From the NCBI GenBank assembly GCA_963836695.1, contig CAWIKX010000014.1:124001-188000 (forward strand): DNA of 64,000 nucleotides. The letters run 5' to 3'. Position numbers and translations under genes: made by a program. The notes beneath the pieces were generated by a model. That model did no database searches. It worked only from the letters and a program-made list of their open reading frames with translations, and was not told the DNA's origin. This DNA is from Roseiarcus sp963836695 (lineage in GTDB: Bacteria; Pseudomonadota; Alphaproteobacteria; Rhizobiales; Beijerinckiaceae). Shown here in pieces: positions 36,023-45,580 of this stretch; position 1 is the stretch's first letter, and each line of letters begins with the position of its first letter.

Positions 36023-36430
36023 GGCGATCGATTTGGATTTTCTTGGTCCTTGGCTCCTTCTCGCTAAAAACCCCCGATTTTGGGGGTTGGATTTGTTTGG
36101 ATTTCCTTGGATTCTCTCGTCCGAATCGTGACTTTTCAATGGGTTACACGGGAAAACCGCACAAAACTTTTTTGCGTCGCCTTCTTGCCTTTCGAACCGC
36201 GGCAGCGCGTGTCTGACCCCTTCGGACCGACCGGATTGTTCATGGGCCAAGCGTAATTCGTTTTCGGGTTTTCTGCAAGAACTTGTCGCCCGCCGGCTGC
36301 CGCTATTTTTTAACAAAACTCACTTAGAGATGACATGTTCGATCGGGCCAGCGGCCGCGTTTGCGCCGGAGCGGTCAGGAGCGACGCGAAGACGCGGGCG
36401 CGATTTCAGGAACATCAGAGGGTATGAACA
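36023..36430. other. intergenic region with hairpin and short repeats
   Basis: About 400 bases. Holds the terminator-like hairpin at 36069 and four imperfect TTGGATTT copies between 36030 and 36115. The last 100 bases should contain the promoter of the acylase gene. No open frame looks real. Confidence 0.5.
36069..36088 (+). terminator. terminator after ribD
   Basis: AACCCCC (36069-36075) pairs with GGGGGTT (36082-36088) around a GATTTT loop, about 50 bases past ribD, followed by a T-rich stretch (GGATTTGTTTGG). Plausible rho-independent terminator of glyA-nrdR-ribD. Confidence 0.65.
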
Positions 36431-37535
36431 ATGAATAAGACGCTGATCGCGCTCGCACTTGCCAGCGCGCTTGCGGGGCTTGGCGCCTGCGACGCCGACG
36501 CCTGCACCTCGATGATCTTCAAGGCCGAGGACGGCACGCGCATCTATGCGCGCACGATGGAATGGGGCGCCTCCGACCTCAAATCCGAGATGATGCTCGC
36601 GCCCCGCGGAATGGCGTTCTCGTCCGCGCTCGGCGAGGGCAAGACCGGCGCGAGGTGGACGAACCAATATGGTTTCGTCGGCGTCAACGCGGGGGGCCTG
36701 GCTTATGCGACCGACGGCATGAACGAATCCGGCCTCACAGTCGGCGCGCTCTTCTTTCCAGGCTTCGCCAAATACCAGGAGCTGAAGGACGATGAATTGG
36801 CGACGACGGTCAGCAACGTCGATCTCGTCAATTACATCCTGAGCAACTTCAAGACCGTGGATGAAGTGCGCGACGCGATGCCGAAGATCCGGGTGGTCCG
36901 CAACGCCGAGATCGAGAAGGAGTTCGGCACGCCCCTGCCCCTGCATCACATCGTGAGCGACGCGACCGGCGCTTCGATCGTGATCGAATATGTGGACGGC
37001 AAGTTAGCCATGACCGACAACAAGGTCGGCGCCATGACCAACTCGCCCAATTACGACTGGCATCTCTTGAACTTGAGGAACTATGCGAACCTAACGCCTG
37101 ACGCCGCACGCCCACGCAGCATCGACGGGGTTTCGCTCGCGCCCTTTGGCGCCGGAAGCGGTATGCTGGGATTGCCGGGCGACTTCACGCCGCCCTCCGC
37201 TTCGTCAGAGCCGTCGCCTTCGTCAACACGATGATTCCGGCCAAGGACGCGCCGACGCGGTCAACGCCGCATCGGTCATGCTCAACAACTTCGACATTCC
37301 GAAGGGGCTCGTGCGCGAGGGCGACGCTGAGGACTTCCACCTCGGCTACACGCAATGGTCGGTCATCGCCGACATGAGCCACAGGGTCTATTATTACTGG
37401 ACGATGTACGACCGCAGGATGCGTTCGGTCGAACTGTCGAAGCTGGACTTCAACGGCAAAGCGATCTCCACCTTCCCGCTTGACAACGTGCGCACCGAAG
37501 ACATTCAGGATCGCTCGGCCGACTTCCCGCATTGA
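36431..37535 (+). CDS. penicillin V acylase / choloylglycine hydrolase family, two frameshifts
   Basis: Signal peptide MNKTLIALALASALAGLGAC, then DADA-CTSMIF, where the Cys after Ala24 would be the Ntn nucleophile of the C59 family (linear amide or acyl-homoserine-lactone hydrolases). Further family segments: RTMEWG, NQYGFVGVNAGGLAYATDGM and MTNSPNYDWHLLNLRNY. At about 37200 and again about 37250 one base seems missing; joining the three frames gives GLPGDFTPPSRFVRAVAF, then VNTMIPAKDA-ADAVNAASVMLN and a normal end FPLDNVRTEDIQDRSADFPH, about 367 residues. Frame breaks are probably assembly errors. Periplasmic. Confidence 0.85.
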
Positions 37536-37586
37536 CCGGTCCGACCCGCAGGCGCCGCGGCGCCTAACTATTTGCTCGGCCGTACA

Positions 37587-38009
37587 CTAGCTGGGATCGG
37601 AGCGGGACGGCAGGGGCGCGACCCCGATCACCCGCCCGGCGGCGTCGGTGGTCAACTTTCCTTTCGACTGATCCAGCAGCACCAGATCATTGCCGAATGG
37701 ATCGCGAACACGGACGCATCGGCCAATTGCGATGTCAAACGGACGCTGCAAGGCCTCGCCGCCGGCGCTTAAGAAGAGGGCAAGCGCCTCGTCGACATCT
37801 TCAACCAGAATATCGGTTTCGGGACCGATATTGAGGTGCGCTACCAGCTCCGCATCGGTGTCGGGAAGGGCAAAGGCAACCGCTTCATTGGTTCGCCACA
37901 ACACGCGATGTCCCAGACGATCGCGATAGAACGATATCGCCGCATCAAGATCGGCGACGCGAAGCATATGATTGTCGAGCTTTCGAAACAGGGGGCCGTT
38001 CACGCTCAT
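37587..38009 (-). CDS. VOC (glyoxalase/bleomycin resistance) family protein
   Basis: About 140 residues from ATG 38009, which has GGGGAGGA at good spacing. Paired beta-alpha-beta-beta-beta modules: FRKLDNHMLRVADLDAAISF (first metal-binding-type His in NHM), FYRDRLGHRV, and the C-terminal RDPFGNDLVLLDQSKGK. Metal-dependent enzyme or binding protein; substrate unknown. Read in the same direction as, and 34 bases downstream of, the DUF1223 gene. Confidence 0.85.
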   Translation of the reverse strand: MSVNGPLFRKLDNHMLRVADLDAAISFYRDRLGHRVLWRTNEAVAFALPDTDAELVAHLNIGPETDILVEDVDEALALFLSAGGEALQRPFDIAIGRCVRVRDPFGNDLVLLDQSKGKLTTDAAGRVIGVAPLPSRSDPS

Positions 38010-38048
38010 CGGCAATCGATCCTCCCCTTGCCGCGAATATCGTTGGCC

Positions 38049-38759
38049 CTACCTCTTCGCTGCGGCGAGGATCGGCCCTGCCCCGTCCGCCTGCACGATC
38101 GCCGCCTCGGCGAGACCTGGATCGCTTCCGGCAGGCACGGGGAAGGTGGCCGCTTCGCCGCGCCATTTGCCCAAGAGGACCATTTCGCGCACCACGTGCT
38201 TATAGGGCAAAGTGTGGCCAGCGTTCTCGCCGCGCGGAATCGCGACCTCGACCGCGTGTGGGATGTAGCGAGCGAGCCAAACGTCAGCGCCGCCGGCGGG
38301 CGCCGCGCCCGCTGCGACACTCACCGCCCCGCCTGAAAAATCGACGCTGGGGCCGCCCGCGCCGCGGTCGCCGCGGCTGATCAGCGCAGCGAGTCCGCTG
38401 GGCTCCAGGCCGTCGCCCTCGACCTTGCCGTTGACAACCACTTGCGGCGTATAGACGTTATCGCCGTGGCCTAGAGCTCGGGCATAGGCGAACTGGCGCG
38501 CCGTCCAGGCGGGCTTGGAGAACGTGTCCTTCCAGCCGAGGCGATCCCAATAGTCGACGCTAAACGAAAGCGCGAGCACGTCCGGCCGATCGCTGACGGC
38601 GCCAACACTCGCTTCAGCCGGCGGGCATGAAGAGCAGCCCTGGCTCTGGAAGAGTTCGATTACGGTCGGATGCGCCGCGTCGCCCGCCAGCGCCAAACGC
38701 GGTGACGCGAGGACACCCAACACGGCGACCGCAACACGGATTGTTCTTGAGGTCGACAT
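38049..38759 (-). CDS. DUF1223 thioredoxin-like exported protein
   Basis: 236 residues from ATG 38759. Signal peptide MSTSRTIRVAVAVLGVLASP, cleavage near ALA-G. Thioredoxin-fold motif ELFQSQGCSSCPPAEASVGA (C-x2-C), then SVDYWDRLGWKDTFSKPAWT, a hallmark of DUF1223, and TPQVVVNGK. Periplasmic; redox or metal role inferred only from fold. Confidence 0.88.
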   Translation of the reverse strand: MSTSRTIRVAVAVLGVLASPRLALAGDAAHPTVIELFQSQGCSSCPPAEASVGAVSDRPDVLALSFSVDYWDRLGWKDTFSKPAWTARQFAYARALGHGDNVYTPQVVVNGKVEGDGLEPSGLAALISRGDRGAGGPSVDFSGGAVSVAAGAAPAGGADVWLARYIPHAVEVAIPRGENAGHTLPYKHVVREMVLLGKWRGEAATFPVPAGSDPGLAEAAIVQADGAGPILAAAKR

Positions 38760-39059
38760 GCCCTGTCCTTCCACGAACGGCGCGCGCAGCGCGCTCATCA
38801 GTCCCGCGTTCGCCGGCGAATGGGATTTGTTACGGGCGAGCCTGATGGCCGATGCAGAATGGGACGTTCTGGCGCATACCACTGGAGAGTTGTAACGTGA
38901 TAGGCATAATACGCTTCGCAGCATGCCCCGCACCCTGGGAATGCGGGAAGTCGATTGCGTGCTGAATAATCTGCCCATCGATTGGGCGACTGGGCGCCGC
39001 ACGAATTTGTGCGTGGTTCAGGTGGAGCAGGCGCGAAGCAATCGGATGGGCCTTGGCGG
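38760..39059. other. intergenic region, no gene seen
   Basis: About 300 bases of ordinary composition between the divergent DUF1223 gene and the small 39060 gene. No clear promoter, hairpin or RNA. Confidence 0.4.
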
Positions 39060-39296
39060 ATGCAGACACAGGATGCTTGTGTTGGCTGGATTGTTTCGCT
39101 CGTCGAGGCCGCTGACCCGAGCGCCGCGCGAAGGGCGCTTGCGGAGGTCGACGCCTTTCTCTCCTCCTTTGGCGACCCCAGCGGCACCGCGGCGCGCCGC
39201 GCAGACCTGCTAGCCCAACTTCTCCAAAGCCTGCCAAAGACCGCGCTGGCCGCGGAGGTGATCGAAGCAATCTCAGGAGGGACAGTCGCCTCCTAA
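39060..39296 (+). CDS. unknown 78-residue helical protein
   Basis: From ATG 39060: MQTQDACVGWIVSLVEAADP followed by an Ala/Leu-rich helical stretch (RRADLLAQLLQSLPKTALAA). No family known to me. Coding likelihood moderate; the in-frame start at 38982 gives less likely sequence. Confidence 0.4.
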   Translation: MQTQDACVGWIVSLVEAADPSAARRALAEVDAFLSSFGDPSGTAARRADLLAQLLQSLPKTALAAEVIEAISGGTVAS

Positions 39297-39484
39297 TGCA
39301 AGTTGCACCTGGGCCGAAGCACGATCGTCATTGCGAGCGAAGCGAAACAATCCGGGTTATCGCGCCACTCGGGCGATGATCCCGCGTGGTTTCGCGGGCC
39401 TGGCCTGGGCTGGCGGAACCACGAGACGGAAGACCATCCCGTCTAAGGCGCGCTCGCCGATTCTCGGGCCGCTAATCCCCCGGC

Positions 39485-40114
39485 TCATGGAGAGGGCGCG
39501 CCGAGCAGCAGTTCCGCTTCGCTGCGGGTCGAGAGAACCCGATCGATCAGGCCCCATTCGCGCGCGCTTTCGGCATCCATGAAATGGTCGCGATCCAACG
39601 TGCGCTCGACCTCCTCATAAGGCCTGCCGCAATGCTTGGCGTAGAGGCGGGTGATGCGTTTTTTGGTCTTCAGGATGTCCTCGGCGTGGATGAGGATGTC
39701 GGATGCCTGCCCCTGAAAACCGCCAAGCGGCTGATGGACATGGAGACTCGCGTTGGGCAGCGCGGCGCGCTCGCCGGGTTCACCCGCCATCAAGAGAAAT
39801 GATCCCATCGAGCGGGCGGTCCCGACGCAAAGCGTGCGAACGGGCGCCTTGATGAATTGCATCGTGTCATACATGGCAAGGCCGCTCGTCACGACGCCGC
39901 CGTAGGAGTTGATATAGAGATCGATCGGCTTCTTCGGGTTGTCGGCCTCCAGGAACAGCAACTGGGCGCAGACGAGCGACGCCATTTCGTCATTCACCTC
40001 GCCGCTCAGAAAGACAATGCGCTCCCGAAGCAGGCGAGAGTAAATGTCGAAAGACCGCTCGCCGCGGCTTGATTGCTCGAGAACCATAGGGACGAGCTGC
40101 ATCGTGTCGCGCAT
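39485..40114 (-). CDS. clpP: ATP-dependent Clp protease proteolytic subunit
   Basis: 209 residues from ATG 40114, supported by GGAAGGA about 9 bases upstream and by the family start (SFDIYSRLLRERIVFLSGEV). Catalytic Ser102 in GTARSMGSFLLMAG, His127 in ASLHVHQPLGG. Forms the tetradecameric peptidase of Clp complexes. The same frame is open back through the SRPBCC gene to 40516, so a naive call would give a 343-residue fusion; I treat it as two genes. Not beside clpX, so likely one of several clpP copies. Confidence 0.9.
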   Translation of the reverse strand: MRDTMQLVPMVLEQSSRGERSFDIYSRLLRERIVFLSGEVNDEMASLVCAQLLFLEADNPKKPIDLYINSYGGVVTSGLAMYDTMQFIKAPVRTLCVGTARSMGSFLLMAGEPGERAALPNASLHVHQPLGGFQGQASDILIHAEDILKTKKRITRLYAKHCGRPYEEVERTLDRDHFMDAESAREWGLIDRVLSTRSEAELLLGAPSP

Positions 40115-40516
40115 CACGCGAATTCCTTCCACGCTTTTCAAGATTGATCGGCTTCGCGCCGCTCTCAGGCGGCAAGAACTCATGGGGCGAAGATTGTCGT
40201 TGGCGCTTCTCCGAAGGGCATCGCCTTCGATCCGATGGATGATCCGGAGCAGCGCGCCGCCCTGAATTCCAGGCTCGATCTGGAACGTCACGGTGCTTTC
40301 CGAGAATGGAGCGCCTTCGTCCCGCATTCGGTACCGGACCTCGACGCCGGGAATGGACGCGATGGGCTCAGGCTCGGCGAGGTCAGCCTGGGGCAGCCAT
40401 CGCTCGCGAAAAGCCGCAATCGCGATGGCCCGCCATACCTTGTCCGGCGCAGCGTCGAGTTCATACTCGAGCGCGATCTCGGCTTCCTCAACTGACTCGG
40501 TCGTGACGTCGCTCAT
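40115..40516 (-). CDS. SRPBCC/AHSA1 domain protein, stop codon missing
   Basis: From ATG 40516, overlapping the ArsR gene stop by ATGA. Sequence ALEYELDAAPDKVWRAIAIA then FRERWLPQADLAEPEP and a beta-rich middle is typical of AHSA1 proteins paired with ArsR regulators. The recognisable domain ends near SANDNLRPM (about 40165) but the frame runs on into clpP without a stop. Either a base error removed the stop (a TGA lies in the next frame at about 40170) or the genes are really fused. The exact end is therefore uncertain. Confidence 0.7.
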
Positions 40517-40824
40517 TGATCCATGTCCTTCAAGAGCCGCTTGAGGTCGTCAATCCGGCGCGGCCAGTAGGCTCGATACCGTGCGAGCCACTGTCCGATC
40601 TGGACGAGCCCCTCCGGGTCCACTTCATAGTTGACGAAACGACCGTCTCGACGTTCGCGAACGAGGCCCGCGGAGCGTAGGACGGCGAGATGCTGCGACA
40701 TCGCAGGCTGGCTGATCGTTATGCCTCGCCGCAGATCGCTCGCGTTCATGCTCCCACATGCGAGCTTCTCGAACACGCTGCGACGCGTAGGATCCGCCAA
40801 CGCCTTGAAGATGTCACTCTCCAT
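40513..40824 (-). CDS. ArsR-family winged-helix regulator
   Basis: 103 residues, MESDIFKALADPTRRSVFEK onward. Winged helix with recognition helix ITISQPAMSQHLAVLRSAGL and wing RERRDGRFVNYEVDPEGL. Belongs to the metal-independent group that sits next to AHSA1-type SRPBCC proteins, and the ATGA overlap with the following SRPBCC gene confirms the pairing. Likely autorepressor. Confidence 0.92.
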   Translation of the reverse strand: MESDIFKALADPTRRSVFEKLACGSMNASDLRRGITISQPAMSQHLAVLRSAGLVRERRDGRFVNYEVDPEGLVQIGQWLARYRAYWPRRIDDLKRLLKDMDQ

Positions 40825-40938
40825 GCAGGACAGATAAGCACATACTTATGTGACACGCAAGCTGCTTCTCGGTTGCGTGCGGAGATGAAAAAGCTCGCCC
40901 GCGATGGCCCCCGACCTCGGCGCGAGTTATGGGAGCGC

Positions 40939-41700
40939 ATGGCTCGAACCGACTTCCGGACCCCGCGTCTTTACGTCCCCCAAGACTTGGCCGCGGGGAT
41001 CGAGGTCAAGCTTGATCCTCAGCAGACAAACTATCTCGTCAACGTGCTGCGGCTCAGCGCTGGGGCTCCCGTTCTTCTGTTCAATGGCCGGGACGGCGAG
41101 TTCTCGGCCAGCCTCAACACGAGCTCGCGCAAGGCGGCTTCGCTCGTTGTCGGGACGCAGACCAGGGCCCAGGAGCAACCTCCCGATGTCGACTACCTGT
41201 TTGCGCCGCTCAAGCACGCGCGGCTGGACTACATGGCGCAGAAGGCGATCGAGATGGGAGCGCGCCGCCTGCGGCCGGTCGTCACGCGCCACACCCAGGT
41301 CGCCCGCGTCAATCTGGAGCGTCTGCGGGCGAACGCAATCGAGGCTTGCGAACAGTGCGGCGTGATCTGGGCGCCGGAGATCGTGCCCGTCCAGCCCCTT
41401 GCCGAAGCCCTCAAAAGCTGGCCGGCCGAGCGGCTGCTAGTCTTCTGCGACGAGGAGGCCGAACCGAACGGTGCGCTCGACGCGCTCGGAAGCGCGCCCG
41501 CGGACAGCGGCGTCGGCCTCCTGATCGGGCCGGAAGGCGGATTCGACGACGACGAGCGCGTTGCGATCCTCTCGGCGCCGCGCGTGCTGCGCTTGAACCT
41601 GGGGCCGCGCATCCTCCGGGCCGACACCGCCGCCGTGGCGGCCCTGGCGCTCATTCAGGCCACGCTGGGCGATTGGCCGAAAAGACACACCCGGCGTTAG
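40939..41700 (+). CDS. rsmE: 16S rRNA (uracil1498-N3)-methyltransferase
   Basis: 253 residues from ATG 40939 (MARTDFRTPRLYVPQDL; GGGAG upstream); the open frame extends back to 40690 across the divergent ArsR gene without support. SPOUT-class knot: KHARLDYMAQKAIEMGARRL, VVTRHTQVARVNLERLRANA, LLIGPEGGFDDDER and the knot end LRLNLGPRILRADTAAVAAL bind SAM. Methylates U1498 of 16S rRNA. Neighbour of gshA as in most rhizobia. Confidence 0.94.
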   Translation: MARTDFRTPRLYVPQDLAAGIEVKLDPQQTNYLVNVLRLSAGAPVLLFNGRDGEFSASLNTSSRKAASLVVGTQTRAQEQPPDVDYLFAPLKHARLDYMAQKAIEMGARRLRPVVTRHTQVARVNLERLRANAIEACEQCGVIWAPEIVPVQPLAEALKSWPAERLLVFCDEEAEPNGALDALGSAPADSGVGLLIGPEGGFDDDERVAILSAPRVLRLNLGPRILRADTAAVAALALIQATLGDWPKRHTRR

Positions 41701-41762
41701 ATTGAACATCACGGGCCCCGCTTGCCATTTTGCCGCCACGATGCGGCTTCATTCCGGAAGTG

Positions 41763-42167
41763 ATGATTCACCATTCGGTCGGCGCGTCGCGCAAGGTTGC
41801 TGGGGTCGTTACTGCAGTGGGGGCGCCGTTATTGGCGCTCATTGCAGCCGGTCTATCAACTCCTGCCAGCGCCGGGGGCAGCGGCGCGCTCGGGTCTCAA
41901 TCCGAAATGCGCGGGTCCTATTGCGGCGGATCAGACGAGGACTCCGCTCCGGTTCGAGCTGGGTGCGCGCGGATCAGAGGCTACATCACCGCGGGGGAGC
42001 GCTTCGGTTCCAACGATCGGATCGGCGGACCCCCTGGGCCGTTTGCGCCCCTTGATGAGCCGGGCGTCGCCGGCGCTCGCTTTTCATCCGGCCTGACAGT
42101 GATCGGCGCGCCGCTCAGCGGTGATCGCCTTTTGACTCCGACAGGATCAGGCGACATCGCGCGCTGA
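41763..42167 (+). CDS. exported unknown protein with porin-like motif
   Basis: 134 residues from ATG 41763. Signal peptide (RKVAGVVTAVGAPLLALIAA, cleavage near ASA-G). A middle motif GCARIRGYITAGERFGSNDR resembles the C-x-RIxGYI start seen in alphaproteobacterial porins, but the protein is far too short for a barrel. No family assigned. Confidence 0.6.
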   Translation: MIHHSVGASRKVAGVVTAVGAPLLALIAAGLSTPASAGGSGALGSQSEMRGSYCGGSDEDSAPVRAGCARIRGYITAGERFGSNDRIGGPPGPFAPLDEPGVAGARFSSGLTVIGAPLSGDRLLTPTGSGDIAR

Positions 42168-42196
42168 GGCCGGAGCGTCTAGCCGTAGGCCCTGGA

Positions 42197-43568
42197 CTAA
42201 AACACCGCCTCTTTGAAGGCCGGCTCGACCGAGCGGCCCCACGGGCCTTCGTAGCCCTCGATCCACTGCCTCGCCGGCTCCCGGCCGCTTTCCGCGATCG
42301 CCACGAGGGGACGAAGAAAGATGGTCTCGTCCTCGCCTTTCGCGTTGAGCCGCGCGCGCCGTTTGAGGCCGCCATGGGCGATCGCCAGCATATCGAGCGC
42401 AATCGCACGCAGATCCCGACCACGGGTCTCGGCGGCGAGTCCGAGCAGCGGGGCGTCGTCGCGCAGTTTCTGCCGGTCTTCGGCGGTCCAATCTTCTGTG
42501 AGCGCTTCGGCCGCCCGGAGCGCATCCGCATCGTAATAGAGGCCGGCCATCAGCGCCGACATCGCAACGATGCGCTCCGGCGGGCCAACGTCAGGCCCGC
42601 GCATTTCGAGATAGCGCTTGAGGCGCACCTCGGGAAAGATCGACGACAGGTGGTTCGCCCAATCGGCGAGCGTGGCGCGCTCGCCGGGCGCTTGGGTAAG
42701 TCGACCCGCAAGCAGATCGCGGAAGCTTGCCCCGGCCACGTCCTGATAATGGTCGCCGCGCTTGACGAAATAGAGCGGCACGTCAAGCGCGTAGTCGACA
42801 TAGCGCTCGAACCCCATGCCGGGCTCAAAAGCGAAGGCGAGCATGCCCGTGCGCGCCGGGTCGGTGTGGCGCCAGATTTCCGAGCGCGCGGACAAGAGGC
42901 CGTTAAGCTTGCCGTCGGTGAACGGCGAATTGGCGAACAAGGCCGCGATTGCCGGCTGCAGCGCCAGGCCCACGCGCATTTTTGACACCATGTCCTGTTC
43001 GCTCGAAAAGTCGAGGTTGGCCTGGACCGTCGATGTGCGAAACATCATGTCGAGGCCGCGGGTTCCGACTTTCGGCATATAGCGAGCCATGATCGCATAG
43101 CGGCTTTTTGGCATGACCGGCGTTTCTGCCAGCGACCATTTTGGGCTCATGCCAAGGGTGAGAAAGCCGATCCCAAGAGGCTCGGCCACCTTACGGCAGG
43201 CGGCCAAATGACGATCAAGCTCGTCGGCGGTCAAGTGCGCGTTTTCGAGCGGCGCGCCGGAAAGCTCGAACTGCCCTCCCGGCTCGAGCGAAATGGCGCC
43301 CTCGCCGTTCGCGTCGTAGAGGCCGATCAGGTTTCCGTGGTCCTCGATGCCGTCCCAACCAAGATAGTGGCGCATGCCTTCCAGCAACGCCCTGATCCCG
43401 CGCTCGCCCCCATAAGAGACCGGAGCGTGATCGGCGCGGCGGAATGGGATCTTCTCGTGCTCCGTGCCGACCCTGAACGGGCCTGACGGCTTGCATCCCG
43501 AACTCGAGCCAGGCGACCAGCGCATCGCGCGATTCAACAACTTCACTATCAACGACGTCGCGAGCCAT
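42197..43568 (-). CDS. gshA: glutamate-cysteine ligase, one frameshift
   Basis: True N-terminus is MARDVVDSEVVESRDALVAW from ATG 43568; this frame runs to VAWLEFG, then near 43491 the frame changes to CKPSGPFRVGTEHEKIPF and continues to the end EPAFKEAVF. Removing one A (GGATGCAAG to GGTGCAAG) restores the usual LEFGCKPSGPFRVGTEHEK. About 456 residues, the plant/alphaproteobacterial GshA type, with SLEPGGQFELSGAP and RTSTVQANLDFSSEQDMVSK. First step of glutathione synthesis. Frame break likely an assembly error. Confidence 0.93.
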
Positions 43569-43795
43569 AAAGGCGCTCACCCCAGCGGCCGTGGAACCGG
43601 CGAACCGGCTAGATAGTCGCGCGGCTCGGACAATGCAAAGGGCGTAACCGGGAAAGATAGAGACGGGCGCTCGGCATTCGGGCCGCCTTAACCGTTGCGG
43701 CAGGCGCCCGCCACAACCCCAAGAGTCTTCGCTCGGCCTCATCCAATGTTAGGAACTTTCAGGCCTTATGCGGTCGACTTTCGAGGATGCCCGCC

Positions 43796-43960
43796 ATGAC
43801 CAAGCTGTTGCATCGGTTCATGCTCTGCCGCAAGGGGGTGACCGCGATCGAATACGCGCTTATCGCGTCGGGCATTGCCCTCGCGATCGTAACCGGCGTC
43901 GGCGCGGTGGGAACCTCATTGAATACAGCATTCACCAACATCGCCAACGCGTTTCCATGA
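43796..43960 (+). CDS. Flp/Fap-type pilin subunit
   Basis: 54 residues, found by hand: MTKLLHRFMLCRKGVTAIEY and on through a hydrophobic helix (ALIASGIALAIVTGVGAVGT) to NTAFTNIANAFP. The prepilin peptidase site with Glu at +5 (GVTAIEYALIA) is the Flp signature; mature pilin forms thin Tad pili. GAGGA lies upstream. No tad/cpa assembly genes are in the window, so it is an orphan pilin here. Confidence 0.88.
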   Translation: MTKLLHRFMLCRKGVTAIEYALIASGIALAIVTGVGAVGTSLNTAFTNIANAFP

Positions 43961-43970
43961 AAGCAGGCGG

Positions 43971-45386
43971 TCAGGGCGTTTTCGCACCTCGCCCGGCCGC
44001 CGCGGGCCGCAAGCCAATGGGAGCGCCCGCTTCTACCCCCTTCGCGAGCCGCCACGTCACCGCATAGGCGGTCGCGACCGCGAGCAGGCCGAATACGGCG
44101 GCTCCTAGCGCGAAGCCCAACAGGCCGCCCTGCACGCCGCCGTAACGCGCGCCGATCGTCACGAAGGGAATGGTCCCCAACGTCGCGCGCGCCCAGTTGA
44201 ACACCATCGAGAGGACCGGAAAGCCCAGATTGTTGAACGATACGTTGGCGACAAACAGGCACGCCAGGAAAAGCCAGGCGACAACTCCGTATCGACAGTA
44301 GAACGCGACATATTGCGCGCTCTCTCCTTTGGCCTCGAAGGCGGCGACAAGGGCGGGCTCCGCTAACACCAGAATTGCCCAGGCGAAAAGCACGTATCCG
44401 ATCGAAAGGATAAAGGAATCGGTCAGCGTCCGCTGCACCCTTCCCATCAGTTTCGCGCCATAGTTCTGGCCGATGATCGGACCGACCGACGCGGTCAGCG
44501 CGAAAACCACTCCGAAAGCCACAGGCGTCAGGCGATCAATGATGGCGGAAGCGGCGATCGCAGGCTCGCCGAAATCCGAGAAGATCCTCAGCGTGTAGGC
44601 CGAGCTCACGGGCGCCGCCATGTTCGCCATGATGGCCGGAAACCCGATCGCCATGATCGGGCCGAAGTCGCCGCGCGCGGCGTTGAGTTTCGGCCGAGCG
44701 ACGAGATCGTGCACGCCGACCGCACCGAGCCACCCAACGGCAAGGAGGATGAGACGAGAAAGCACAGTCGCCCAAGCGGCGCCGTAGACGCCGAGCCCGA
44801 AGCCGAAAATGAATAGCGGATCCAGAAAGGCTGTCGCGATCCCAGCGGACAAAGTTACGTACATCGCGCGCCGGGCGTCGCCGACCGCGCGCAGCACGCC
44901 GGAAAAGGTCATACCCACGGCGAGCGGCACGTTCGCTGGGATACTGATGGCGATGAACTTCGAGGCGACTTCGGCAAACTCGCCGTGCGCGTGCAACACG
45001 GTCGTCAGGATCCAATCGCGTAGGATGAACCCAGCCGCCGCAGTCAACGCGGATAAGACGAAGGTGATGGTCAGGGCCGACGCTGCAAGCCGTCGCGCGC
45101 GCGGCCTGTCGCCGGCGCCAAGAGCCCGCGAGACCATGGCGGAGCTCGCAATCGTGAGCCCGATATTGATCGACATGATAAAGAACGTGACCAGTCCGAC
45201 ATAGCCGACGGCGGCCTTGAACGCCTGATCGCCAAGCTTCGACACCCAGAACAGCGACAGGAGGTCGACGACGAATACCGCCATCAAGCCGATAGCGCCG
45301 GTCGCGGTCATCACCGCGACATGTCGCATGAGCGACCCGTGCGTAAACACGGGCCGCTTGTCGTGAGCCGCGCTGGGGGCGTTCAA
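43971..45386 (-). CDS. MATE family efflux transporter
   Basis: 471 residues from TTG 45386 (GAAGGAAG at good spacing). Twelve predicted helices in two similar bundles, with family segments VAVMTATGAIGLMAVFVVDL, SMVSRALGAGDRPRARRLAA and VGPIIGQNYGAKLMGRVQRT. Exports drugs or metabolites using H+ or Na+ gradients at the inner membrane; substrate not predictable. Convergent with the pilin gene. Confidence 0.9.
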   Translation of the reverse strand: MNAPSAAHDKRPVFTHGSLMRHVAVMTATGAIGLMAVFVVDLLSLFWVSKLGDQAFKAAVGYVGLVTFFIMSINIGLTIASSAMVSRALGAGDRPRARRLAASALTITFVLSALTAAAGFILRDWILTTVLHAHGEFAEVASKFIAISIPANVPLAVGMTFSGVLRAVGDARRAMYVTLSAGIATAFLDPLFIFGFGLGVYGAAWATVLSRLILLAVGWLGAVGVHDLVARPKLNAARGDFGPIMAIGFPAIMANMAAPVSSAYTLRIFSDFGEPAIAASAIIDRLTPVAFGVVFALTASVGPIIGQNYGAKLMGRVQRTLTDSFILSIGYVLFAWAILVLAEPALVAAFEAKGESAQYVAFYCRYGVVAWLFLACLFVANVSFNNLGFPVLSMVFNWARATLGTIPFVTIGARYGGVQGGLLGFALGAAVFGLLAVATAYAVTWRLAKGVEAGAPIGLRPAAAGRGAKTP

Positions 45387-45580
45387 GACAGCTTCCTTCT
45401 GGCCAAGGGCGCGGTCTTAGAGCCTGGCGAACACGGAAGCTAGGGCCGACCCATCCGACGGCCCTTCACGAATTCGCTTTTACCCAATTAAGGAAAAGTT
45501 TTTCATTTGACCGTGGGGAGCGCTCGCCCTATCGAATCGAGCGCAAACGCCGCCGCTTCCGGTGGCAGAGGGAGGGGAAC

